Positions 16,660-24,910 of a stretch of 64,000 bases of DNA are shown in pieces. This stretch comes from Cellvibrio fontiphilus_A (lineage in GTDB: Bacteria; Pseudomonadota; Gammaproteobacteria; Pseudomonadales; Cellvibrionaceae), in NCBI RefSeq assembly GCF_042646205.1, contig NZ_JBHRTF010000004.1, positions 806,001 through 870,000 on the forward strand. Reading direction: 5' to 3'. The number at the start of each line of letters is the position of its first letter. The first letter of the stretch is position 1. Position numbers and translations under genes: made by a program. Below the pieces are notes generated by a model that saw nothing but the letters and a program-made list of their open reading frames with translations, was not told where the DNA came from and searched no databases.

Positions 16660-16688
16660 TGAGCCGAATAATAGGTTTATTCGGCTCA
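16660..16688. promoter_or_regulatory. palindrome 2 upstream of the Fic gene (possible operator)
   Basis: TGAGCCGAATAA (16660-16671) and TTATTCGGCTCA (16677-16688) form perfect 12-bp inverted arms around a 5-bp centre, 29 bp in all. Its centre is 34 bp from that of palindrome 1, and it lies where the Fic gene Shine-Dalgarno or promoter should be. Binding by the Fic protein's own winged helix domain is a natural guess, not shown. Confidence 0.6.
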
Positions 16689-16774
16689 TGGAGCAAGTTG
16701 TGAGGCTGAGTTGTGGGACGGTCAGAGGAGGGACCAAAGACAGTTTCATTGCGTTCGGTATTCGTTCATCTCTT

Positions 16775-16791
16775 TTTAAGTTCCTCTTAAG
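16775..16791 (+). promoter_or_regulatory. PmrA-box-like direct repeat upstream of eptA-like gene
   Basis: TTTAAG-TTCCT-CTTAAG at 16775-16791 fits the known PmrA/BasR pattern of two HTTAAD half-sites separated by 5 bp, which controls lipid A modification genes in several gammaproteobacteria. It ends 43 bp before the GTG start at 16835. A possible -10 (CATACT, 16815-16820) is further downstream than ideal. No pmrAB genes are in the window. Confidence 0.5.
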
Positions 16792-16834
16792 AATTTGCGT
16801 CGATGCTTATTCGGCATACTAAGAGGACTCGACT

Positions 16835-18502
16835 GTGTATTCATCTGTGACTGCTCGCCTGCCGGTTTTAGGTACAAGGTCTGCCAGCGCAACGCTGCTT
16901 GCGGGCTACAGCGCGCTGCTGATGGTGCTGTTGCACAATGCGCGTTTTTTTTCGGCGGCTTGGCAAGTGCAGGAGAGTTCGGCGTGGCCGTTTATGATCG
17001 CGCTGGCGGTGCTGTTATGGCTGTGTACCTTTTGGGTTTTGCAGCTGATATTGCTGCCCTTGGTGCTCTGGCCGCGCGCGGTAAAACCTGTGTTGATGGC
17101 CTTAATGCTGACTGCTGCGGGTACGGCCTATTTCATGGATAGTTACGGCATTGTGATTCATGGTTTGATGATTCAGAACCTCATGGAGACCGATGTAGCG
17201 GAGGCGCGCGGCCTGTTCTCCGGGCGCTTGTTGGTGTATTTGCTGCTGTTGGGAGCCGCCCCAGCGCTGTTACTCGCACCAATTCCACTGGTGCAACAAA
17301 CGCGCTGGCGAGAGGTGTGGCAGCGCACTAAAGCTATCGCCCTTACCTTGTTGGCGATCTTGTTGCTGGTGCTGAGTGCGTCGGCACAGTTCTCGTCGTT
17401 TTTTCGCAATCACAAAGAAATTCGTCAAATGGCGAACCCATTAAATGTGATTTACGCCAGCGCTGTTTATGCCGCAGTAGCGGATGTGCCATTGAAAGTG
17501 GCGAGCTTGGGAACCGATGCCAAGTTATCGCCATGGGCGCAGGCGTTGGTTAAACCGAATTTATTGATTGTGGTGGTGGGCGAGACAGCGCGCGCCGATC
17601 ACTTCGCGCTAAATGGCTACCCGCGTGACACCACGCCCCAACTGGCCGCTGAGGATCTGGTCAACTTTTCGCAGGTGACGTCTTGTGGCACTGAAACGGC
17701 GGTATCGGTGCCCTGTATGTTTTCTCATTACCCGCGCGCGGAGTACACCAATCGCCGCGGTAAGTCGCAGGAGTCGGTATTGGACGTATTGGCGCATGCC
17801 GGCATTCCGGTACTGTGGCGCGACAATAACTCCAGTTGTAAAGGCGCCTGTGACAGGGTGGGTTTTGAGGATATGCAACACCTCAACCTGCCTGAGCTGT
17901 GTAATGATCAGGAATGTTTTGACAATGTGTTGCTCTATCAACTCGATCAAAAAATTGCGCAGATGCCTAATACCGCAAACGGCAACAAGGTGATTGTGTT
18001 GCATCAGAAGGGCAGTCACGGGCCGGATTACTATCACCGCTACCCACAAGATCAGGAAGTATTTAGCCCCAGCTGCCACACCAATCAGCTGAGCGATTGT
18101 ACCCAAGAGCAGGTGATCAACGCCTTTGACAACACCATTCACTACACCGATCAGTTTCTGGCGCGCACGATCCACTGGTTGCAGCAGCAGGAGAGTCAGT
18201 ACAACACCGCCATGATTTATCTCTCGGATCACGGTGAATCCCTGGGGGAGCAGGGCATTTACTTGCATGGCATGCCCTACGTGATTGCGCCCAAAGCGCA
18301 AACCCATGTGCCTATGTTGTGGTGGCTGTCGAGTGGATTCGAACGCAGCAATCAGCTGGATAAAACCTGCCTGCTGAACCGCCGCGATCAGGCCTATTCA
18401 CAGGACAACCTGTTTCACACCCTGTTGGGGCTGATGAATGTAAGTACCAGTGTTTATGACCCGGCCTTGGATATGACGGCACCTTGTCGTCGGGCGCTCT
18501 AA
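16835..18502 (+). CDS. eptA: lipid A phosphoethanolamine transferase (EptA/MCR family)
   Basis: A 555-residue inner-membrane enzyme. Five membrane helices lie within residues about 15-200, followed by a periplasmic alkaline-phosphatase-like domain. It transfers phosphoethanolamine from phosphatidylethanolamine to lipid A, lowering affinity for cationic peptides. Key features: the nucleophile Thr (about 251) in VVGETARADHF, NGYPRDTTP, SCGTETAVSVPCMFSHY, HQKGSHGPDYYHRYP, and the late YLSDHGESLGEQGIYLHGMPY metal site. Several Cys (for disulfides) are in the usual places. The start is a GTG preceded by AAGAGGA. A PmrA-like box upstream fits regulated expression. Confidence 0.92.
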   Translation: MYSSVTARLPVLGTRSASATLLAGYSALLMVLLHNARFFSAAWQVQESSAWPFMIALAVLLWLCTFWVLQLILLPLVLWPRAVKPVLMALMLTAAGTAYFMDSYGIVIHGLMIQNLMETDVAEARGLFSGRLLVYLLLLGAAPALLLAPIPLVQQTRWREVWQRTKAIALTLLAILLLVLSASAQFSSFFRNHKEIRQMANPLNVIYASAVYAAVADVPLKVASLGTDAKLSPWAQALVKPNLLIVVVGETARADHFALNGYPRDTTPQLAAEDLVNFSQVTSCGTETAVSVPCMFSHYPRAEYTNRRGKSQESVLDVLAHAGIPVLWRDNNSSCKGACDRVGFEDMQHLNLPELCNDQECFDNVLLYQLDQKIAQMPNTANGNKVIVLHQKGSHGPDYYHRYPQDQEVFSPSCHTNQLSDCTQEQVINAFDNTIHYTDQFLARTIHWLQQQESQYNTAMIYLSDHGESLGEQGIYLHGMPYVIAPKAQTHVPMLWWLSSGFERSNQLDKTCLLNRRDQAYSQDNLFHTLLGLMNVSTSVYDPALDMTAPCRRAL

Positions 18503-18510
18503 ACAACAAA

Positions 18511-18587
18511 GGTGCAGAAAAGCGGTAGTTCAAAAGGTGTAGGAAAGAGGTGGCTCAAAAAGGTAGCTCAAGAAGGTAGCTCAGTGT
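18511..18587. repeat. degenerate 13-bp tandem repeat (about six units)
   Basis: Six consecutive units of 12-13 bp begin at 18511, 18524, 18536, 18549, 18562 and 18575. Each starts GGT; the best three read GGTGGCTCAAAAA, GGTAGCTCAAGAA and GGTAGCTCAGTGT. The array fills the space between the convergent eptA-like and feoC-like genes and covers the latter's stop codon (18581-18583). Confidence 0.65.
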
Positions 18588-18751
18588 TCCGACCGCTCCG
18601 CTGGATTATTGCAGCTGGTTGCGCTGGTTTTATCGCACCCGCCACAGCCACCACAGGCGGCAGATTTGTTAGCAGATGGCAACAACCAGCGGCGCACCAA
18701 AAAAATCACCGCCGCGATAACGCATAGGCCGACAATCACTTCTTGCCACAT
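18581..18751 (-). CDS. FeoB-associated Cys-rich membrane protein (FeoC-like)
   Basis: A 56-residue protein read from the ATG at 18751 to TGA at 18581. It begins MWQEVIVGLCVIAAVIFLVRRW, a single membrane helix, and continues with a small Cys-rich tail containing CGGCGGC and one more Cys. This matches the small FeoB-associated Cys-rich proteins that replace or accompany FeoC in ferrous iron uptake operons. It starts 12 bp after the feoB stop and has a strong Shine-Dalgarno (AGGGGGAG). Role suggested by position: assembly or redox sensing for FeoB. The gene is short and easily missed. Confidence 0.8.
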   Translation of the reverse strand: MWQEVIVGLCVIAAVIFLVRRWLLPSANKSAACGGCGGCDKTSATSCNNPAERSEH

Positions 18752-18763
18752 ACTGCGCTCCCC

Positions 18764-20620
18764 CTAAGCCACAATCGCGCTGGCGATTTGGTAAGTCGCC
18801 CAAGCGGCAAAATAGGCCAGCGCAAACAGATACACAGTGAAAAAAGTGGTGGCTTTGGCGGAGTTGGTTTCGCGTTTGACCACGGCGATGGTGGAGATGC
18901 ATTGCGGCGCATACACAAACCAGGCGAGGTAGGCGTAGGCAACCGGCAGCGACCAGCTGGCGGCGAGCGCTGAGCCAAGGGCAACATCAATGGATTCTTC
19001 ACCCACGGCGTAAACTGTCGCCAAGGCGCTGACCGCTACTTCGCGGGCGCCCATCGCGGGGATCAGCGCAATACACATCTGCCAGTTAAAACCGAGCGGG
19101 GCAAAGAAGGGTTGCATCCAGTGACCGAGTTGGCCGGCAAAGCTGTAATCAATCGCCGGTTGGGTAGCGCCCTCGGGGGCGCCTGGAAAGGTCGCCAAAA
19201 ACCACAGCACAATAGAGAGCGCCAGAATAATCGTGCCCACCCGGCGCACAAAAATCCACGCGCGTTCACGCAGCCCCATGAACAGGTGGTAGGCCATAGG
19301 CCAGCGGTAGGTGGGTAACTCCAGTAACAGCGGAAACTCCTCGCGGCCGCTGCGGCGGCGCATAATCCAGGCGATTAAAGCGGCACTGGCAACCCCGGCA
19401 AAATAGAGCGCAAACAGGGTTAAGCCCTGCAGGTTAAATATGCCCCACACAGTTTGCTCGGGAATAAAGGCAGCGATGATGAGCGCATACACCGGCAGGC
19501 GCGCCGAGCAGGTCATGAGCGGTGCCACCATGATGGTAATAAAGCGCTCGCGCGGGTCGGAAATCGTGCGCGTGGCCATAATGCCGGGCACCGCACAGGC
19601 AAAACTGGACAGCAGAGGGATAAACGAGCGGCCTGACAAACCCAGCCCGCGCATGGGGCGATCCAGCAAAAACGCGGCGCGGGTGAGGTAGCCGCTATCC
19701 TCCAGCAGCAGGATAAAAAAGAACAAAATCAGAATTTGCGGCAGGAACACCAGCACACCGCCCACACCGGCGATTAAGCCCTCCACGATAAAGTCTTTCA
19801 AAATCCCATCGGGCAATAAGGCGCCCACCAGCTCACCAAGGCTACTGAAACCGGCGTCGATTAAATCCACCAAGGGCGATGCCCAGGCGAACACCGCCTG
19901 AAAAATCACCAGCAGAATACTGAACAAAACCACCAAACCCAGCAGCGGGTGCATCACCATCGCATCCAGACGATCCTGCCAGCGCGGCATTTCTGCCGGC
20001 GCAATAACATATTGACGCATCAGGCTTTCGATTTCGGCATAAAGCGCCTCCACCGATTCCTGCCGGTCGCTGATGGCCAGTGTTTGTTCACCGTCAGCCA
20101 GTGGCGGTTGTTGGGCGTAACCATCCAGCAGTTTGCGCAACTCACTGACGCCCTGACTATTGACCGCCACGGTTTCAATAATTGGAATACCAATCGCATG
20201 GGCAAGTGCTGCGGTATCTATGCTGATGCCGCGGCGTTTGGCCTCATCCATTTGGTTAAGTGCCAGCACCATGGGGCGATTCAGGGTTTTCAGCTCCATC
20301 ACCAAACGCAGGCCAAGGCGCAGGTTGCAGGCATCCACCACGGCGACCAGCAAGTCGGGGCGACGTTCGCCGGCGAGTTTGCCGAGGATTACATCGCGTG
20401 CCACCTGCTCGTCGGGGGAGGTCACAAACAGGCTGTAAGTGCCGGGCAAATCCAGCAATTCGGCGGGTTGGGATAAACCGGTGACCATCCCCGAGCGGCG
20501 CTCAACCGTAACACCGGGGTAGTTGGCGACTTTGGCGCGGGCGCCGGTCAAGCGATTAAACAAGGAGGTCTTGCCGCAATTGGGGTTGCCAATTAGCGCA
20601 AAGCGAATAGGGGTGGACAT
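18764..20620 (-). CDS. feoB: ferrous iron transporter FeoB
   Basis: FeoB, 618 residues. The N-terminal G domain has G1 GNPNCGKT (residues about 10-17), switch/G2 region NYPGVTVERRSG, G3 DLPGT, and G4 NQMD; the C-terminal half is the polytopic membrane domain with Gate motifs (SFACAVPGIMATRTI and PAMGAREVAVSALATVY). It imports Fe2+ across the inner membrane, coupled to GTP binding or hydrolysis. I start at the ATG at 20620 (MSTPIRFALIGN); a longer in-frame extension would run into feoA. It is shorter than the ~770-residue E. coli protein but all core motifs are present. It is the middle gene of the feoA-feoB-feoC-like operon. Confidence 0.96.
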   Translation of the reverse strand: MSTPIRFALIGNPNCGKTSLFNRLTGARAKVANYPGVTVERRSGMVTGLSQPAELLDLPGTYSLFVTSPDEQVARDVILGKLAGERRPDLLVAVVDACNLRLGLRLVMELKTLNRPMVLALNQMDEAKRRGISIDTAALAHAIGIPIIETVAVNSQGVSELRKLLDGYAQQPPLADGEQTLAISDRQESVEALYAEIESLMRQYVIAPAEMPRWQDRLDAMVMHPLLGLVVLFSILLVIFQAVFAWASPLVDLIDAGFSSLGELVGALLPDGILKDFIVEGLIAGVGGVLVFLPQILILFFFILLLEDSGYLTRAAFLLDRPMRGLGLSGRSFIPLLSSFACAVPGIMATRTISDPRERFITIMVAPLMTCSARLPVYALIIAAFIPEQTVWGIFNLQGLTLFALYFAGVASAALIAWIMRRRSGREEFPLLLELPTYRWPMAYHLFMGLRERAWIFVRRVGTIILALSIVLWFLATFPGAPEGATQPAIDYSFAGQLGHWMQPFFAPLGFNWQMCIALIPAMGAREVAVSALATVYAVGEESIDVALGSALAASWSLPVAYAYLAWFVYAPQCISTIAVVKRETNSAKATTFFTVYLFALAYFAAWATYQIASAIVA

Positions 20621-20648
20621 AAAGCTACCTGGTAAAGGCCGATTAGGG

Positions 20649-20939
20649 TTAGGTGGATGCTGCTTCCACACAAATTTTGGCGGCTTCAGCGCGACGCAAC
20701 GCGAACTTGGTGCCATTGACCTGCACTGCCATAGGGTCTGAACCCATAAGGCCAAAGCCAATCACCTTGAGCATGGCGCCGGGTAAAAAACCCAACTCTT
20801 TCAAACGCAGGCTGACCTGCTCATCTTGTTTGCCAAATAGCGGTTGTTCTATGAGGCCGGTAACCCGTACCGAGGCACCTCTGCGGCATTGGTCAAGGCG
20901 CAAGGCGGGCGTGAGGGAATCAAGCACAGCTGAGTTCAT
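20649..20939 (-). CDS. feoA: ferrous iron transport protein A
   Basis: A 96-residue SH3-like small cytoplasmic protein that assists FeoB. The FeoA domain is clear: L(R)LDQCRRGASVRVTGL, then LRLKELGFLPGAMLKVIGFGLMGSDPMAVQVNGTKFALRRAEA. It starts the operon, with feoB 28 bp downstream. A predicted promoter and Fur box lie just upstream of its start (20964-21010). Confidence 0.93.
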   Translation of the reverse strand: MNSAVLDSLTPALRLDQCRRGASVRVTGLIEQPLFGKQDEQVSLRLKELGFLPGAMLKVIGFGLMGSDPMAVQVNGTKFALRRAEAAKICVEAAST

Positions 20940-20963
20940 AGCGAATATCGTCTTGAATGTAAA

Positions 20964-21010
20964 TGAGATTGATTATTAGAAAGAATACTTCATTTACCTG
21001 ACTGTCGCAA
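20964..21010 (-). promoter_or_regulatory. feo promoter with Fur box
   Basis: TGAGATTGATTATTA (20964-20978, plus strand) matches the 7-1-7 Fur pattern TGATAATnATTATCA at 11 of 14 scored bases by my count. On the minus strand a -35 TTGCGA (21005-21010) and -10 TATTCT (20982-20987) are 17 bp apart, so the Fur box covers the expected start point. Iron repression of feoABC is therefore likely. Confidence 0.65.
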
Positions 21011-21070
21011 TTTTACGCTGCCTTTTTACCTGTGCTTGATCATTCTTAACCTGTGTGCAACCCATGGGGG

Positions 21071-23440
21071 CTAGCGGTTTTCCAGGCGATTGTAATCCAG
21101 CAGCGCGGCCTCCTCGGGTTCGCCAATTTCGTAGAGCTTGTGCAGCCGGTCGCTGAAGGCCCAGAACTCCGGGTGGGTGCGGCGTATGCCAAAACGGCTC
21201 TTGAGCTTGTAGTAATCCTGTTCTGAGGCCAGCCCTTGTAGTTGGGCGATAAACTCCTCCAGCTCGTGGGATTCAAGGCGTAAAAAGCTGTTTGGGTAAG
21301 CGCCAATAACGCCGCGTGTAAGGGTGAGGTTGTCCTCCGCGGGAATGCGCCGTTTATCCTCGCCAAACAAAGAGGAGAGGTTGGAGTAAGCACTGTTGTG
21401 GATAAGGCTGAACAGGCCCACGCCGCGCAGCTCAATCAGGGTGGTTTGCGGTAAAAAGCTGATCGCCTTGCCACTGGTGTTTTGCAGCTGTTGATACAGC
21501 GCCAGCTTGCGCGCAGGCAGTTTGGCGGTGTTGAGGTTGTGATGGGATTGCGCCGCTTTGCCCAGGTGCATTTTTAATTTGAGGTACAGCTCTTCCTGGT
21601 AGGCCTCTGTCTGGTAGTGGATATTGTTGGTTTCTTCCACCTGTTTCAGATAGAGGTCGATATAAGTTTGCAGGTTGGATTCCGCATCGCGATACCAATA
21701 ATGCAGGGTCGGTTGCTGGGCCGATTTTGGCAGTAGCTCGACAAAATTCATTTCGCCTTCGATGCGCAAAAAGTCCATGTACAAGCGGCTGAGCAATTGG
21801 TGGGAAACATTGCCATATACATCAAAGCCGGCCACCAATAAATAATGAATGCGCTCCAACAGTGGGTAGCCAATTACCCAGGCTGTTTTTGGCGACTGAC
21901 CAATCAGGCCTTTGTGTACGCTGGCGCTGTCGGCATGGCGAAAAATAGTCAGCGCGGCGTTGTTGTTAGTGCCCTTGTCACCGTCCCAAATACTGTGCAG
22001 CTCAAACTTGCCGCGTGTCGCCACTTTGTTGCGAATGAACTGTGCTTTGGCCGCCATGTATTCTTTTTGCAGCTCTGAATACTTAAGCCAATTGGACAGC
22101 GGCAGCAGGGTATTGCCGGCACCGGCAGGCAACTGCAAGTGTTTGCTGTTGTCGGCGAGGAATTGCGCCTGCTCGTCAGTCGCCTGTGATTCGGGCGAGT
22201 AGAAGAACACCCAGAAATGATCCTGGATAACGTTGAGCGCTACCTGCCCGCGGCACACGGGCCCTTTGATGAAATTCATAATGGTGAATTCCGCCTCGGT
22301 CAGCATAAAGCGGTAGCGCGCATTAATCGGCAGTTGGGCAAAGGTCACAAAGGGGTTGGAGGCTGTCTCACTCTTGTAGTCGGGCAGTTGGCTGACCTGA
22401 TAATCCGCGCTGTAAAACAGCTCCTGCCACTGTTGCGCGCGGGCGGCATCCAGGCGGTAAGGCATATGGGTTTTGGCGACCACCGATGAAGGGTCTTGCC
22501 AGAGCCGGTAATAAACGCGAGCTACGCCCGGGTCATCAAACGGGCGCGCGGTGCTGATGCGCTGCAGCGGTTCACCCGGTGGTGTACTGGAGCGAACCAG
22601 GCGGAAATACACGCCGGGTGCGGCGGCAAAATCGATCTGTGCCAAAAACAGATGTTCATAAATATAGCGATTCACCAGTTGCGCCTTGAGCGAATCGCCA
22701 TTCAGGAAGGATTCCCAGCGGGCAATTTCGGTGTGCAGCTTTTTAGGCAGCGCAGGGGCTTTGCCCATGGCGGCCCCCTGTTTGAGCCAATCCATGGTGA
22801 TGTCATGCTCCTGCTCGCTCAATCCCGGCAGCCCATAGGGCATACCCAGCAGCGGGTTTTTAGCGGTATAGCTGTGCAGGTTTTCAATGCTTGCGCAGTA
22901 CTGCGGGCTATTGATCGCCAGATTAAACGCCTCAGGCAGCAGGGCGCCTTTGGGCAGCGGATGATCCTGTTTTAGCTCCAGTAATTGCGCCATGACGCCG
23001 GCATTGATGTTGGCGCCGGGGCTGTTGCCGCGCTCATTAATCACCGGGTGAAAACCCTTGCGACGCCATTCGGCGGTGCTTTGGGCATCTTCAAACAGAC
23101 GGGTAAGGCTGGCTCCCAGCAGGCGTGTGCCATCGTAAACCCTGGCAGGGTTAGCGCCGCGCAGTAACCCCTCATAGGATTCCAACTTGAGCTGACAAGG
23201 CGAGTCATAACAGCCGTGACAGACAACACAGCGCTGCTCGATGATGGGTTTGGTGTGCTGGTAATAAGTGTATTGCGCCTGTTGCGGGCCGGCCCCCAAT
23301 TCGCGCGCAGTGGCGGTGCCGTAACGCTGATCCCATTGCGAACCACTCAAGCTCGTGCAGCCGAACATAATCAGCAGGGCGCAGAGTATCAGGGAGCGTT
23401 GCAGGTAAAACCCCGTGGCAAACTTGGCAGGGCGGCTCAT
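21071..23440 (-). CDS. cti: fatty acid cis/trans isomerase
   Basis: Cti, 789 residues, a periplasmic cytochrome-c-type enzyme. It converts cis- to trans-unsaturated membrane fatty acids to stiffen the membrane under solvent or heat stress. The N-terminus is a signal with a possible lipobox (LLIMFGC, Cys28). The heme-binding motif CVVCH is at residues 71-75, followed by GCYDSPCQLKLESYEGLLRGA, a strongly conserved family block. NERGNSPGANINAGVMAQLLELK, MPYGLPGLSEQEHDITMDWLKQGA and INFIKGPVCRGQVALNVIQDHFWVFF-like segments confirm full-length identity. It is a single-gene unit on the minus strand. Confidence 0.95.
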   Translation of the reverse strand: MSRPAKFATGFYLQRSLILCALLIMFGCTSLSGSQWDQRYGTATARELGAGPQQAQYTYYQHTKPIIEQRCVVCHGCYDSPCQLKLESYEGLLRGANPARVYDGTRLLGASLTRLFEDAQSTAEWRRKGFHPVINERGNSPGANINAGVMAQLLELKQDHPLPKGALLPEAFNLAINSPQYCASIENLHSYTAKNPLLGMPYGLPGLSEQEHDITMDWLKQGAAMGKAPALPKKLHTEIARWESFLNGDSLKAQLVNRYIYEHLFLAQIDFAAAPGVYFRLVRSSTPPGEPLQRISTARPFDDPGVARVYYRLWQDPSSVVAKTHMPYRLDAARAQQWQELFYSADYQVSQLPDYKSETASNPFVTFAQLPINARYRFMLTEAEFTIMNFIKGPVCRGQVALNVIQDHFWVFFYSPESQATDEQAQFLADNSKHLQLPAGAGNTLLPLSNWLKYSELQKEYMAAKAQFIRNKVATRGKFELHSIWDGDKGTNNNAALTIFRHADSASVHKGLIGQSPKTAWVIGYPLLERIHYLLVAGFDVYGNVSHQLLSRLYMDFLRIEGEMNFVELLPKSAQQPTLHYWYRDAESNLQTYIDLYLKQVEETNNIHYQTEAYQEELYLKLKMHLGKAAQSHHNLNTAKLPARKLALYQQLQNTSGKAISFLPQTTLIELRGVGLFSLIHNSAYSNLSSLFGEDKRRIPAEDNLTLTRGVIGAYPNSFLRLESHELEEFIAQLQGLASEQDYYKLKSRFGIRRTHPEFWAFSDRLHKLYEIGEPEEAALLDYNRLENR

Positions 23441-23696
23441 AGGTTTCCTTCAATGAAGTGGTGGCAAAGTGAAAGTGGCGCGGTAAGCTAGGCGAGGCAT
23501 AAAACCTGGCCAGTCTACCGGCTGTCGCCAAAAAAGGGGAACCAGCCCGGCACAGGGCTGTCAGGTCTTATATGGATTAGGCCATAATCCAGCGCGCCAA
23601 ACCAGCCATTACGCTGCACTGCAAAGTGCGGCTCAATGTGCAGGTAAAGATTTTTAGCCGCAGGTTTTAACCAGCTCACCAACAAAAGGGTTTGCC

Positions 23697-24548
23697 ATGA
23701 GTGATGATTACCAATCCCGTCCCAAGTCTTCTTCCACTGCAATGATCGTTACCGTCGTCATCGCGCTTATCGCGCTGGGGCTTGCTTTTACCTTCCTGCG
23801 CGATGAGGGCCCCTCGGTCACACCCAGTCTGGTCAAACCGGTCACTACCGCGCCTGCCACTGTTACTGCCAGTAGCGCCGCTGCTGAACCGGCACCCATC
23901 GAGGAGTATCAACCGCCCGCCCAGGTCATTGAAGTAGAGCCTTTGCCGCCGCTGAGCGACAGCGACAGCAGCCTGCTTGCCGCCTTAATGCAATTGCGTG
24001 GTGAAGGCTTGATTCAGTTATTGGTGCCGGAAGAATTGGTCCGCAAATTTGTACTGGCGGTGAACAATATTGCCGAGGGTAAAGTCATTCACGAATATCG
24101 CCCGGTAGTCTCGCCGCCGCCACCGTTTATCGCCGATAGTTTTACGGTGATGATCGAAGGCGAGGCAGTGGAGCAGGAGCGCGTGTCCACCAATAATTAC
24201 CAGCGCTATGAAAAATATGTGACCACCTTGGCGCTGATAGACAGCGATGCTGCGATTGCTGTCTATCGCCGTTTTTATCCTTTGCTGGAAGAAGCCTTCC
24301 GCGAATTGGGATTAAAAAAACCTAACTTTCACAGCGTGCTCATCGCCGCGATTGATAATATTTTGGCAGCGCCAGATCAGCAGGGGGACTTATTGTTAGT
24401 TAGGCCAAAAGTCTTTTATCAATACGCCGATCCTGCGTTGGAACAATTGCCACAAACGCACAAATTAATGTTGCGTATGGGCCCCGAAAATGCGCGCAGT
24501 GTGAAAGCCAGTTTGCGCCAATTGCGTGCGCGCCTGATCACCCAGTGA
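23697..24548 (+). CDS. DUF3014 domain-containing protein
   Basis: A 283-residue protein with one membrane helix near the N-terminus (MIVTVVIALIALGLAFTFL, residues about 17-35), a Pro/Ala/Thr-rich linker, then a DUF3014 domain (about 80-275). Conserved blocks include LSDSDSSLLAALMQLRGEGLI, LVPEELVRKFVLAVNNIAEGKV, YRPVVSPPPPF, NYQRYEKYVTTLALID and YRRFYPLLEEAFRELG. It is probably anchored in the inner membrane with the domain in the periplasm. Function is unknown in the family. It stands alone, with a terminator after it. Confidence 0.85.
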   Translation: MSDDYQSRPKSSSTAMIVTVVIALIALGLAFTFLRDEGPSVTPSLVKPVTTAPATVTASSAAAEPAPIEEYQPPAQVIEVEPLPPLSDSDSSLLAALMQLRGEGLIQLLVPEELVRKFVLAVNNIAEGKVIHEYRPVVSPPPPFIADSFTVMIEGEAVEQERVSTNNYQRYEKYVTTLALIDSDAAIAVYRRFYPLLEEAFRELGLKKPNFHSVLIAAIDNILAAPDQQGDLLLVRPKVFYQYADPALEQLPQTHKLMLRMGPENARSVKASLRQLRARLITQ

Positions 24549-24588
24549 GATAAAGTTGTGCGTTTATGAATTGTTAGCAACACTCTGG

Positions 24589-24615
24589 AAAAGCCGCATT
24601 TTGCGGCTTTTTTTA
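24589..24615 (+). terminator. intrinsic terminator after DUF3014 gene
   Basis: AAAGCCGCA and TGCGGCTTT form a 9-bp stem with a 3-nt loop, followed by a run of T. Confidence 0.88.
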
Positions 24616-24788
24616 TACTGCTATTTAGCGGTGTGTATTTTGGTAATGTTTTTCCGGTAACACAAAAAAATAATTTTTTTTGTCGCGCGTGGCACATAAA
24701 TAATCTAATCATTTGATTTGTAATAGATTTCTTCTAAACCTCTCCCTTAACACCCTCTAAACTTTCATTTACGGCGATTTACAAAATG

Positions 24789-24838
24789 TTGACAACGTTG
24801 TCCGGTCTGGATAGTGTTGACTCATCGACAACGTTGTC
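24789..24838 (+). promoter_or_regulatory. GlcNAc regulon promoter with two operator palindromes
   Basis: A -35 TTGACA (24789-24794) and -10 TAGTGT (24812-24817) are 17 bp apart. The perfect palindrome GACAACGTTGTC occurs at 24791-24802, overlapping the -35, and again at 24827-24838, near the expected start point. The same palindrome overlaps the promoter at 30099. The sequence is the kind of site bound by LacI-type NagR regulators, and the likely binder is the regulator at 36093-37184. Confidence 0.75.
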
Positions 24839-24910
24839 TTGGGCGGCGATTTTCGAAAAGGTTTAATCGTTATCAATACACATAAAAGTACCAATCTCGG
24901 GAGATTAACC

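Noticed and set aside
18764..20620. FeoB shorter than the E. coli protein, considered as a truncation.
   Set aside because: G-domain motifs, both gate motifs and the last membrane helix are present, and a normal stop follows; shorter FeoB forms exist.
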